Below, piece after piece: positions 1-8,096 of a stretch of DNA of 64,000 nucleotides. Within the stretch, counting starts at the first letter, position 1. Every line of letters begins with the position of its first letter. The notes under the pieces are model-generated. The model saw nothing but the letters and a program-made list of their open reading frames with translations. It was not told where the DNA came from and made no database searches. The stretch covers positions 16,126 to 80,125 of the forward strand of contig PBOG01000064.1 of NCBI GenBank assembly GCA_002724245.1, read 5' to 3'. Source of the stretch: Planctomycetaceae bacterium. GTDB taxonomy: Bacteria; Planctomycetota; Planctomycetia; Pirellulales; Pirellulaceae. A program made the position numbers and the translations under genes.

Positions 1-533
1 CGCAACAAACGTAGCAGCAGGCTTGCGGCCCGCTGCCCTGTCTCAAACTGATCGATGTGGGGGTAGGTGTGGAACGGCACCAGTATGTCAGCTGCGTTCA
101 CGAGGCGGTCCGTGATCACCGCGTGCAGGTCCAGCGAAGCAACCATGGGCAAATCGCCCAGTACTTCCCGCAATGCGCTAAGCAGACGTCCCTCTGGGTC
201 GTCTTCAGACACACCGGCCATTGCGCCGTGTAAGCAAACGTAGACACCGTCAAGATCACCGCAACCCTTTGCTGCGGTAACACATTCCGTCAACAACCGT
301 TCGAGATCCGCATCTACGACAGGCCCGCCAGAAACGGCAGCTGCTGCCAACGTCGGAACGATCTCAATCCCCTCCGGCTCCAGTACCTGCATCGCACCTG
401 CAAGTTCGGTACGTGTGTGACGGTAGGCGTCAATCATTCCGCTGCCGTGATGGACCTGAAAGTCGTCGTACCGACTCAGCATCGGATTAAAGGTCGCCGT
501 CTCCTGTTTCAATTCTGCCACCAGGACGCGCAT
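1..533 (-). CDS. M81 family metallopeptidase (MlrC/microcystinase-like), C-terminus cut by window edge
   Basis: The first 177 codons are visible; the rest lies beyond base 1. The protein starts MRVLVAELKQET, as M81 (MlrC) proteins do, and carries the expected metal-site pattern: SLDLHA (Asp135, His137) followed by HTYPHID (His159). Known family members are zinc peptidases that open linear microcystin or act on other small peptides; many bacteria that never meet microcystin have homologues, so the substrate here is unknown. No signal peptide is visible, so it is probably cytoplasmic. A purine-rich stretch (ggaagggagagg) precedes the ATG. It lies downstream of the DUF350 gene on the same strand, with a 124-base gap. 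Confidence 0.85.
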   Translation of the reverse strand, partial: MRVLVAELKQETATFNPMLSRYDDFQVHHGSGMIDAYRHTRTELAGAMQVLEPEGIEIVPTLAAAAVSGGPVVDADLERLLTECVTAAKGCGDLDGVYVCLHGAMAGVSEDDPEGRLLSALREVLGDLPMVASLDLHAVITDRLVNAADILVPFHTYPHIDQFETGQRAASLLLRLL

Positions 534-657
534 CGCCTCTCCCTTCCTGTTACATCAGAACACCGCCGGAATTTTTCTTTCTTGGCTGGCCACAGTGTGA
601 CCTGACGCGCACCCATCAACTGGCGGATTGGCTGCCGCTCCGGGACGCTCGACGAGT

Positions 658-1677
658 TCAGGACTCATCCTCTGTCGCGAGTTCCTGCACATCTGCCTTC
701 GCCGCAGGCGTCTTCTTGTTCAATGCCTCTTCGGAGGCACCAGCTGTCGTCGTGGCGGGTGCTCGCTCGGGGGACGACACGTTGATCGGTCTTTGCAACG
801 GACCGGCAATTGCCAATGCAAGCGCTAAAGACATGGACACGATAACCGCGGCAGCGGCCAGATTTCGTTTCATCTCTACTTCGACCTCATAATTGACGCG
901 AGGCAGCACAAACAGTGTCGTGACCGTGTTCACTGCGGACAGCAACGCCAACCCCAGCACCCCCATGCAGACCGTTGACAACAACTCGCCAGCCAGCGGG
1001 AAATTGCCGGAACCAACCATGGCTGCCCGTACCACTAACCCCAGCCCGAGCAAGAATCCACCAAACCCGAGCCCGGCAGCGGCATTATCGTCGTACTGAA
1101 TCACGTGATGCACATCGTAACGGGCTAATTTATGGTAAACGAAACCAGCCAACGCCAACAAACCTTGCCCGATGAACCAGTACAAACTGATATCTCTCAA
1201 GCCTTCCCATATCCCGCTGCTATAGCCCGACAACGCGCCGTTGAGAATCAACCCACTCGCCAGGCAGGATCCCGCCACACAGAAGGCGGCACCGAGGTTC
1301 CGGTCTTCTCGAATTTCCTTCACTACTGAAAACGATCGCAGAATGACGACATCGTTCACCCAGATGCTTAATAGCAACAAGATGATAATCAAGACACCCT
1401 CAACCAGCATTTCCAAAGCATCGACCCATACCGGTACATCGGGTACACGCCCAAACAAGCAACCACTCACCGCCAAACCAACACTGAACATAAATCCACC
1501 GAACACCACACCGACGGCGGTATTCTCACCGGCCACGACATCATCATCAGATCCTAACGGAGTTGCCCAGACAAAAATCCAGCGGGCAGCAACCAGCAGA
1601 CCTATACCTGCCGCGATCAATGGCAGCGAACCAAAGGCGTAAAACAACACATCCCTTACGGGCAACAGCATTTCCAT
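658..1677 (-). CDS. Tandem DUF350 integral membrane protein
   Basis: A 339-residue, strongly hydrophobic protein with about eight membrane segments. It contains two copies of the DUF350 pattern. The first half has ENTAVGVVFGG (51-61) and DRNLGAAFCVAGS (125-137). The second half has DDNAAAGLGFGG (196-207) and KRNLAAAAVIV (270-280). DUF350 proteins are usually single-domain inner-membrane proteins of unknown function, so the internal duplication is a visible feature of this copy. The last 40 residues after the final helix are hydrophilic, Ala/Glu rich and probably unstructured. It sits between the SpoU-type methyltransferase and the M81 peptidase on the same strand, without overlap. No activity can be inferred. 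Confidence 0.8.
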   Translation of the reverse strand: MEMLLPVRDVLFYAFGSLPLIAAGIGLLVAARWIFVWATPLGSDDDVVAGENTAVGVVFGGFMFSVGLAVSGCLFGRVPDVPVWVDALEMLVEGVLIIILLLLSIWVNDVVILRSFSVVKEIREDRNLGAAFCVAGSCLASGLILNGALSGYSSGIWEGLRDISLYWFIGQGLLALAGFVYHKLARYDVHHVIQYDDNAAAGLGFGGFLLGLGLVVRAAMVGSGNFPLAGELLSTVCMGVLGLALLSAVNTVTTLFVLPRVNYEVEVEMKRNLAAAAVIVSMSLALALAIAGPLQRPINVSSPERAPATTTAGASEEALNKKTPAAKADVQELATEDES

Positions 1678-1833
1678 AACAATCAGACACCTTTGTCTCA
1701 GGTGCGCTCCAATAGTGGCTGAACAATTTCCATCATTCGTGGCACGAGCATTGTAAAGAATTCACAACCGGGGAGCCAATCGAGCCGCCGGGCCAGTTAC
1801 CACCAGGGCTCGACAAGAACTCTGTCTCCCGCA

Positions 1834-2685
1834 TTACTCAAGGGAACCGGGGGATGGGTGCATGGCGTCTGGCGTAGAATGGTCCGAGCCCGTCTGTCGC
1901 GACATCTGGTACAAAAAAATACCCGCAGACACGCCGACATTCAGCGAATCCACACCGGCCGCCATGGCAATCGTCACTTGCTGGTCACAGCTCTCACAAA
2001 TATTGGCCGGGAGCCCATCCCCTTCATTGCCAAAGACAACTGCCCAGCGGTCGCCCGGACGAACCTCTGCTAATCCCAAACCGCAATCGTCTATGACAGC
2101 TGCATAGCGCTGTACCCGATACTGCTCTGCCAGCTGTTGCAGGGCTTGCCTGCAATCGGTCATCTCGACCAGCGGCAACAGCAAGTTCGCTCCCATGGCA
2201 ACTCGGGTCACGCGGCGCGAGAAGGGATCGGCACAACCCTCCGTGAATACAATGGCCTGCACCCCAAACGCAGCCGCAGTACGTATGACAGACCCCACAT
2301 TCTCCGGGTCACAGATCTGGACACAGACGACCAGTCTCAATGGGCCGGATCGAGACAGGTCCAGGTCCTGCAGCGAGACCGTTTGCGCGCGTTTGCCGCA
2401 CGCCAGGACACCTCGATGGAAACGAAACCCTACCAGCTTGTTGATCAGTTCTCTCGGGGCGACATAACAATCCATCTGCGGCCCAAGGACCTGGTACTGT
2501 TGCGCCGCACGCCCCGCCTCGACCAGGACGGACTCAACCTCAAAACGGCTTGCTAGCAACCGATTAACCAAGTGTTGACCTTCCACAATAAACCGGCGCC
2601 GACGGCGCCAGTCCGCACCCGCGTGGAGATCCCGGTAGACGGCGATACGAGGATCTTCCAGGGAGTCAATCGGTATAAGTCCCAC
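1834..2685 (-). CDS. SpoU/TrmH family RNA 2'-O-methyltransferase
   Basis: A 283-residue SPOUT-class methyltransferase that would transfer methyl from SAM to the ribose 2'-OH of rRNA or tRNA. All three SpoU motifs are present: NVGSVIRTAAAFG (motif 1), VFGNEGDGL (motif 2) and DSLNVGVSAGI (motif 3). The N-terminal part (about residues 1-110) resembles the substrate-binding domain found in RlmB/TrmH-like enzymes, beginning with a DPRIAVYRDL segment and a FIVEGQHLVNRLL segment. The exact target nucleotide cannot be read from the sequence. It is divergent from the SGNH hydrolase gene; the two starts are about 107 bases apart and share an upstream region. Confidence 0.9.
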   Translation of the reverse strand: MGLIPIDSLEDPRIAVYRDLHAGADWRRRRRFIVEGQHLVNRLLASRFEVESVLVEAGRAAQQYQVLGPQMDCYVAPRELINKLVGFRFHRGVLACGKRAQTVSLQDLDLSRSGPLRLVVCVQICDPENVGSVIRTAAAFGVQAIVFTEGCADPFSRRVTRVAMGANLLLPLVEMTDCRQALQQLAEQYRVQRYAAVIDDCGLGLAEVRPGDRWAVVFGNEGDGLPANICESCDQQVTIAMAAGVDSLNVGVSAGIFLYQMSRQTGSDHSTPDAMHPSPGSLE

Positions 2686-2792
2686 GTTGACGCCTCTCCC
2701 GACGGACTGAAACAGTTACTGTAACGTGATGTTTGACCGCGCTGCGTTATGATAGGCAATACGGCCACAGGACCGCGACCACCGGTATCGCC

Positions 2793-4286
2793 ATGACAGC
2801 GCCACGCATCACTTCACTCTACAGATCCATCAGTTTCCGCGTAGCAACCGTGATACTCAGTTTGACCCCGTTTCTGATTTGCGAAGGGTTACTACGTCTG
2901 GCCGACTGGCAGCCACCACCACAACTTGACGACCCCTACCTCGGTATGCGCGAAACACGCCCCCTGTTTGTTCGCCAGCCCGCACAGAAAAGTGCTGTCA
3001 TTCCGGACTCCCGACAACTGTTATTTCGTCCCGAATCCTTCACGTGGCCAAAGCCTGAAGATGAATTCCGTGTTTTCTGCCTAGGCGGATCGACTGTCCA
3101 GGGACGTCCGTTCGCTATTGAAACCGCGTTTTCGACATGGCTTGAGCTGAGCCTGGAAGCATACGCACCGTCCCGCTCCTGGGAAGTCATTAACTGTGGA
3201 GGGGTTTCCTACGCAACCTACCGACTCGTCCCGATCGTGCGAGAGATCCTGCAGTACAAACCGGACTTGCTGATTCTCTACACCGGCCACAATGAGTTTC
3301 TCGAGGACAGATCATACGCGCACCTCAAACGCCAACCAACCATCGTGAGAAACATCCAAAACCAACTGTCACGTCTCCGAGTGGTGCAATTTCCACAATC
3401 ACTATTCAACGGCAATACCAATAATCAACCAGGCACAACACTCACCACTGAGGTTGATGCGCTGCTTGATTATCAGGGAGGCCTGGCAGACTATCATCGC
3501 GATCCAGAATGGCAGCAGACAGTAATCGAACACTTCCAATACAACCTCGACAAGATGCTACAGCTCACTCTCCAGGCAGGCATCCCTGTCATCCTGATCG
3601 ACCCTGTCAGTAACATCAAAGACACCCCTCCCTTCAAATCAGTCGTCGACACGAACTTGTCTACCGAGCAGCGGAAACGCTTTGAAGACTTGTGGTCCCG
3701 CGCTCGCAACCTGCCGTCAGGAAGTGAAGCCAACCAGCAAGACCTGCTTCGCCAGGCACTTGACCTGGATCCAGGCCATGCAGGTGCCCACTTCCTGATG
3801 GGACGGGTCCAGGAAAACCTGCGGCATTACGATCTTGCAAAAGCCAGTTACCTGCGAGCCAAGGATGAAGACATCTGCCCCTTACGCATGCTTGAGCCAA
3901 TGCACAACGCATTGCGTGCAATTGCCAAACGTTTGGATGTACCTCTACTGGAACTACGCCGCACCTGGGAAGCACAAGCTCGCCACGGACTGATCGGTGA
4001 CGAGCTCATGTTAGACCATGTCCACCCCAACATAACTGGACATCAGCAAATCGCTCAGATGCTGGTTGAGCAGATGACCAGCCTTTCCCTCGTCAAGCCA
4101 GAAGACGGTTGGAACAACCGACAAAAACAACGCTACGCAAAACACCTGAGCACGCTCGACACGGCGTATTTTGCCCGCGGCAAAGAACGACTCGAAGGTT
4201 TGCGACGTTGGACACAAGGTCGCTCGGGGAAATTAAAACCAACCGATGACAAGTCAGCCAATCCGGCCCGCGCCGCCACGCCCTGA
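2793..4286 (+). CDS. Membrane-anchored SGNH/GDSL hydrolase with TPR-like segment
   Basis: I chose the ATG at 2793, which places a single hydrophobic anchor (residues 15-36) close to the N-terminus; an upstream in-frame ATG at 2733 would add 20 residues. The SGNH blocks are visible: GGSTVQG with nucleophile Ser100, an intermediate NCGGVSY (135-141), GHNE with Asn167, and LDHVHPN with Asp408 and His411. This predicts a periplasmic serine esterase or acyl hydrolase tethered to the membrane. Between the blocks, around residues 315-360, there is a TPR-like helical segment (ALDLDPGHAGAHFLMGRVQE), an insertion common in planctomycete SGNH proteins. Substrate unknown. It ends 21 bases from the convergent gluzincin-like gene. 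Confidence 0.8.
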   Translation: MTAPRITSLYRSISFRVATVILSLTPFLICEGLLRLADWQPPPQLDDPYLGMRETRPLFVRQPAQKSAVIPDSRQLLFRPESFTWPKPEDEFRVFCLGGSTVQGRPFAIETAFSTWLELSLEAYAPSRSWEVINCGGVSYATYRLVPIVREILQYKPDLLILYTGHNEFLEDRSYAHLKRQPTIVRNIQNQLSRLRVVQFPQSLFNGNTNNQPGTTLTTEVDALLDYQGGLADYHRDPEWQQTVIEHFQYNLDKMLQLTLQAGIPVILIDPVSNIKDTPPFKSVVDTNLSTEQRKRFEDLWSRARNLPSGSEANQQDLLRQALDLDPGHAGAHFLMGRVQENLRHYDLAKASYLRAKDEDICPLRMLEPMHNALRAIAKRLDVPLLELRRTWEAQARHGLIGDELMLDHVHPNITGHQQIAQMLVEQMTSLSLVKPEDGWNNRQKQRYAKHLSTLDTAYFARGKERLEGLRRWTQGRSGKLKPTDDKSANPARAATP

Positions 4287-4307
4287 CCCCAACGGACCTC
4301 CGCGCTG

Positions 4308-5303
4308 CTACCTCGCATCCAATGACGCAGCGTCTGCTCGTCTGGCCGGCGTCACAGAAAGTTCTTCAAGCCAATGCCGAAAATCACGATCGACGTCTTC
4401 CAGGTGCTGCTTGCCTAACACTTCCAGCAAAGTCCGTATGCCGTGTGGATCTACACTGCTCGCTCGCTTGAAACGCTGGTAGTACGTTTTCAACTGCTGA
4501 TTTTGCTGCAGGAACAGGCAAAAAAAACGGGCTTGCGCGTAGCGACGTGCTGCCCGGCCGGTGCTCGGCTTTCCTGCTGTGAGCAACGCTTCCAGCGTTA
4601 GCAGGCGATCGTTGTCCAGGAGCGACTGCATTGCCTTCCAGCGCCCTTTGCGCAAACCTTCGAGGGAAGTTCCCGCCGCTGTCTCACGTACGAATACGGA
4701 CTCGTGCAAAGCCGCTAGCCCTTCGCGAAACCAAAAAGGGGCCGTGGGAAAATCGAAGTCCATCAAGGCGTGTGTCAGTTCGTGTCCAATCCCCGCCACG
4801 CCATGTTCCAGATTGACAATCACCGTGCGCCGCGCAGGCTTGTAGTACCCCCACTTCGACACAGGCTCATCCGCAAATAGATGGCGTGCCAGATCGTGAT
4901 AGCTTGCAGTATTCAAGCACAAGAGGAAGGTAATCGGCCGATCGGGGACCATCTCGAAATAGCTCAACCGCATGGCCCGTGCCAGCGGTTCAATCTCTTG
5001 CTGATAACGTACAATCAACCCATCGGCCGTCTCGTCGCCGGCGAGCACAAATGGCGACCTCACGACCACTTCACCACGGTTACCGAGCTCGTCCCGCAGT
5101 CGTTGGGCCACCCGCTGACATTCAACCTCGATGTCGACCACGGTAGCTGGCGCTGGAAACTCGGGTTCCGTGGGAGTCCCACAACCGACGCACAGCAGCA
5201 GCAGCAGCAGACCAGAAACTTGTCCAGGAAACTCGCTACAGATCAATCGGACGGCATGGCTAGCGATTTGTTCCCAGTAACCCGTGTAACGCAACTGTGA
5301 CAC
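4308..5303 (-). CDS. Secreted gluzincin-type (HExxH) putative metallopeptidase, possible lipoprotein
   Basis: A 331-residue protein starting at GTG (5303). A hydrophobic run LLLLLLCVGC (32-41) ends in a cysteine and could be a lipoprotein signal, although the residues at -3 and -2 (C, V) are not the classic lipobox. The zinc motif is HELTH (174-178), followed by WFREG with Glu194 as the probable third ligand: the arrangement of peptidase-MA-like gluzincins. The spacing fits an active protease, but the substrate is unknown. The C-terminal third is helical and charged. The upstream neighbour on the same strand is the MDR dehydrogenase, 74 bases away; no functional link is evident. Confidence 0.7.
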   Translation of the reverse strand: MSQLRYTGYWEQIASHAVRLICSEFPGQVSGLLLLLLCVGCGTPTEPEFPAPATVVDIEVECQRVAQRLRDELGNRGEVVVRSPFVLAGDETADGLIVRYQQEIEPLARAMRLSYFEMVPDRPITFLLCLNTASYHDLARHLFADEPVSKWGYYKPARRTVIVNLEHGVAGIGHELTHALMDFDFPTAPFWFREGLAALHESVFVRETAAGTSLEGLRKGRWKAMQSLLDNDRLLTLEALLTAGKPSTGRAARRYAQARFFCLFLQQNQQLKTYYQRFKRASSVDPHGIRTLLEVLGKQHLEDVDRDFRHWLEELSVTPARRADAASLDAR

Positions 5304-5377
5304 TTCCCTCTCCGTCTCGCAGGTCGGGTCGAATAACCGCTCTTGAAGGCAACATCTTCGCTCGTCATTCCCTTTTG

Positions 5378-6376
5378 CTACCAGTCGATCAACACTCCGA
5401 CCAGCGACGCATCACCACGATCCATCCGGTCATAAACCGCCGGTAGTTGTTCAGCAGGGACGCGGTCAGTCACCATGGGATTCAAGTTAAACCGCCCGCG
5501 TTGCAGAAAATCCAACGTCAACGCGACGCTGCGGTGCCGATCCCAGCGGTGGCCATCAGGTGGGTAACCATACGTGGTCACCACCTTTAGCCTCTTGCCC
5601 AGAAATGGGTGTCCCACCGGATTAAACTCGGGCCGCTGCGTATGACGCGACATCACCACGACGGTCCCATCCGACCTCGCAACCTGCAATGCGACACGAA
5701 TTGCTTCCCAGCATGAGCCCGCTTCAAACACCACATCTGCACCGACGCCGCTGGCAAACGCAATGGTCTGGGCGACGCAGTCGTCATCGTCTGGCGAGAG
5801 GACCATATCAGCGCCCATCTCGCACGCGATCGCGCGGCGCTCGGCATGACGTTCAACCACCACGGTACGAAAACCGCAAGCGACCGACCAGGCAAGCATT
5901 CCTAGGCCGACGACACCCTGCCCGATAATGGCGACATCCGCCCCCGGATCTGGGTTGGCTTGCCGCAACGCGCGATGGGCCACTTCAAGCACATTCAGCC
6001 AGACAGCGTTTTCTGCCGCCAGCGTCTCGGGTAATGGGTGCAACACATCAGGAGAAACAGTGGCCCACGCCGCATGCGCCGCGGTCGCAAAGACTCGAGT
6101 CCCGGGACGAAGCCCCGAGACCGCCGTGCCAGTTTCCCGCACCGTCCCCACCATGGAATAGCCGTTTGCAGCCGGCAGTTGAAAAGGAACCGCTTCGTGC
6201 AGGAACCGCCCTTCATCATCGACGGCAATTGCTCGAAACACACGTAGTTCCGTGCCAGTGCTGATCGCAGTCAGCCGCGCTTCAACCAGCACCTCTTCCA
6301 CGCCACAGGCAGGGCAGGGCACATCGCAGAGTGAGGCCTGTCTGGGCCCAGTAACCAATAGCTGCTTCATCTTCAC
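5378..6376 (-). CDS. MDR-superfamily (alcohol dehydrogenase-like) oxidoreductase without obvious catalytic zinc ligands
   Basis: A 332-residue medium-chain dehydrogenase. The N-terminal GroES-like part contains AISTGTELRVF where zinc-dependent ADHs carry the Cys-x-Gly/Ser-Asp ligand region. The Rossmann part has VAIIGQGVVGLGMLAW and an acidic residue after the second strand (VVVERHAERR), followed by GADVVFEAG. The SxGTE signature is shared with BchC-like and related zinc-independent MDR enzymes. It probably reduces or oxidises a secondary alcohol with NAD(H), but the substrate is not identifiable. It is divergent from the DUF1501 gene with a 257-base shared upstream region. Confidence 0.8.
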   Translation of the reverse strand: MKMKQLLVTGPRQASLCDVPCPACGVEEVLVEARLTAISTGTELRVFRAIAVDDEGRFLHEAVPFQLPAANGYSMVGTVRETGTAVSGLRPGTRVFATAAHAAWATVSPDVLHPLPETLAAENAVWLNVLEVAHRALRQANPDPGADVAIIGQGVVGLGMLAWSVACGFRTVVVERHAERRAIACEMGADMVLSPDDDDCVAQTIAFASGVGADVVFEAGSCWEAIRVALQVARSDGTVVVMSRHTQRPEFNPVGHPFLGKRLKVVTTYGYPPDGHRWDRHRSVALTLDFLQRGRFNLNPMVTDRVPAEQLPAVYDRMDRGDASLVGVLIDW

Positions 6377-6402
6377 CCAGCCACCCTAACCACTTTGATT
6401 CG

Positions 6403-6431
6403 TTGACCTTACACCGCAAATATGCTACCCT
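6403..6431 (+). promoter_or_regulatory. Candidate sigma70-type promoter for the DUF1501/PSCyt2 cluster
   Basis: TTGACC (6403-6408), a 17-base spacer and TACCCT (6426-6431) lie in the divergent region about 200 bases before the DUF1501 start. The -35 is good and the -10 is weak, so this is a candidate only. The rest of 6377-6633 shows no gene; an AAGGA ribosome-binding site lies 7 bases before the ATG at 6634. Confidence 0.3.
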
Positions 6432-6633
6432 AAAATCCGGTTTTTGTGAAAACAGTTGCCCTTGTTTCCGCGGCGGAGCGAGATCGGCTGCCAATGCCCC
6501 CAGCAGTCGTGCCATCGGCTGTGTCCGTCTCCCGGCAAAACACCCTCCCGTGGTAAAACACAATGGCCGACCCACATGGGCCTGGCCCCAGTACTTCCGG
6601 TGCCTCCTCTCCTAAGAGATCAAGGATCCATCT

Positions 6634-8010
6634 ATGCTCCGCTTAACCGACCGCGGCACTGCACAAACCTGCGACGGCCTTAACCGACGCGATTTCATGC
6701 AAGTCGGGTCGTTAGGTGCTGTCGGGCTTTCGCTGCCCCAGCTCATGGCGGCCAAAGCGGCCGGTCAGGTCAAACAAGAACACGATGACCGATCGGTCAT
6801 TATGATTTTCAACCTGGGTGCTCCCAGCCAACTTGACACCTTCGACCCTAAACCAGACGCCGCAGCAGAAATTCGTGGCCCCTTTTCAACCATTGCGTCG
6901 GCTTCTCCTGACATACGTATCAGCGAAGTCCTGCCTCAACACGCCAAACATGCGGACAAACTCTCGCTGGTTCGCAGCTGCTTCCACACGGCTGCCGCGG
7001 TGCATGATACCGGTCACCAAATGATGCAGACGGGCCGACTCTTCACCGGTGGCATCAATACCCCCCACGCCGGTTGTGCTCTCGCCTATCTGCGTGGCCG
7101 CAAAACCGACCTGCCTGCGCACGTCATCCTGCCAGAACCCATGGGACCCACTGGTGGCAATCTGCCACACGGTCAGGATGCCGGATTCCTCGGCAAAGCA
7201 TTCGACCCATTTGTATTGAATACCGATCCCTCGAAACCGAACTTCAAAGTCCCCGATCTGCTCCCACCCCAGCAAATTGGGGAGGCGAGATTAGCGAGGC
7301 GGCGAAAGCTACGAGAAATCGTTGAAGAAACCGCCACCCAGTTCGAAAATAGCCAGAGTGCCGAGCTGCTGGACACAAACTTCGACGCCGCTTACCGCAT
7401 TATGACGAGTCAAGAAGCGCGCAACGCGTTTGATTTGTCGAAGGAACCGAAAAAACTACGAGACAAATATGGCAACAATCGATTTGGACAATGTTGTCTG
7501 TTGGCTCGACGCCTCGTGGAAGCTGGCGTCCGCTTTGTCACCGTCAATACATTCCTCACCGTATTCAACGAAATTACCTGGGACATCCATGGTTCTCAGC
7601 CATTTACTTCAATTGCCGGCATGAAGGACATCGTCTGCCCGATGTACGATCAGGCCTATGGCACTTTGCTGGAGGACCTGACAGAACGCGGACTCTTGGA
7701 AGATACGCTCGTCTGTAACTTGCAGGAATTTGGCCGGACTCCCCGCGTGAATCCCGCCGGCGGCCGCGACCATTGGCCCCAGTGCTGGTCAGTCTATTTT
7801 GCCGGTGGCGGAGTCCAAGGAGGACGCGTCGTCGGTCGTAGTGACTCCATTGGCGGTTATCCTGCGGAACGTCCAGTGGAGCCCGCCGAACTCGTCGGCA
7901 CGATCTACCATAGTCTGGGCCTGGACCTGGAAACCGAACTCCCCGGGCCGGCTGGCCGGCCATTCCCTCTGGTCGACTACGGCAAGCACGAAATTCAAGA
8001 GTTGTTCTGA
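6634..8010 (+). CDS. DUF1501 family protein, Tat-exported
   Basis: A 458-residue protein with a twin-arginine signal (NRRDFMQVG, 17-25, then a hydrophobic stretch). DUF1501 proteins belong to the alkaline phosphatase/sulfatase-like fold and are very numerous in planctomycetes. Family marks visible here are NLGAPSQLDTFDPKP early, then ARRLVEAGVRFVTV, then LQEFGRTPR followed by GGRDHWPQCWSVYFAGGG. The biochemical role of the family is not established. This is the first gene of a same-strand trio; the PSCyt2/PSD1 gene follows after 86 bases, the usual DUF1501 partner in these genomes. An AAGGA ribosome-binding site supports the start. Confidence 0.9.
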   Translation: MLRLTDRGTAQTCDGLNRRDFMQVGSLGAVGLSLPQLMAAKAAGQVKQEHDDRSVIMIFNLGAPSQLDTFDPKPDAAAEIRGPFSTIASASPDIRISEVLPQHAKHADKLSLVRSCFHTAAAVHDTGHQMMQTGRLFTGGINTPHAGCALAYLRGRKTDLPAHVILPEPMGPTGGNLPHGQDAGFLGKAFDPFVLNTDPSKPNFKVPDLLPPQQIGEARLARRRKLREIVEETATQFENSQSAELLDTNFDAAYRIMTSQEARNAFDLSKEPKKLRDKYGNNRFGQCCLLARRLVEAGVRFVTVNTFLTVFNEITWDIHGSQPFTSIAGMKDIVCPMYDQAYGTLLEDLTERGLLEDTLVCNLQEFGRTPRVNPAGGRDHWPQCWSVYFAGGGVQGGRVVGRSDSIGGYPAERPVEPAELVGTIYHSLGLDLETELPGPAGRPFPLVDYGKHEIQELF

Positions 8011-8096
8011 CTCGACATACTGGAACACTCAACTATCACGCGCGGCCGGGTACGTGCAAAGAAATTGCTGCGAACCCGGCCTCAAGGAATCGCGCC

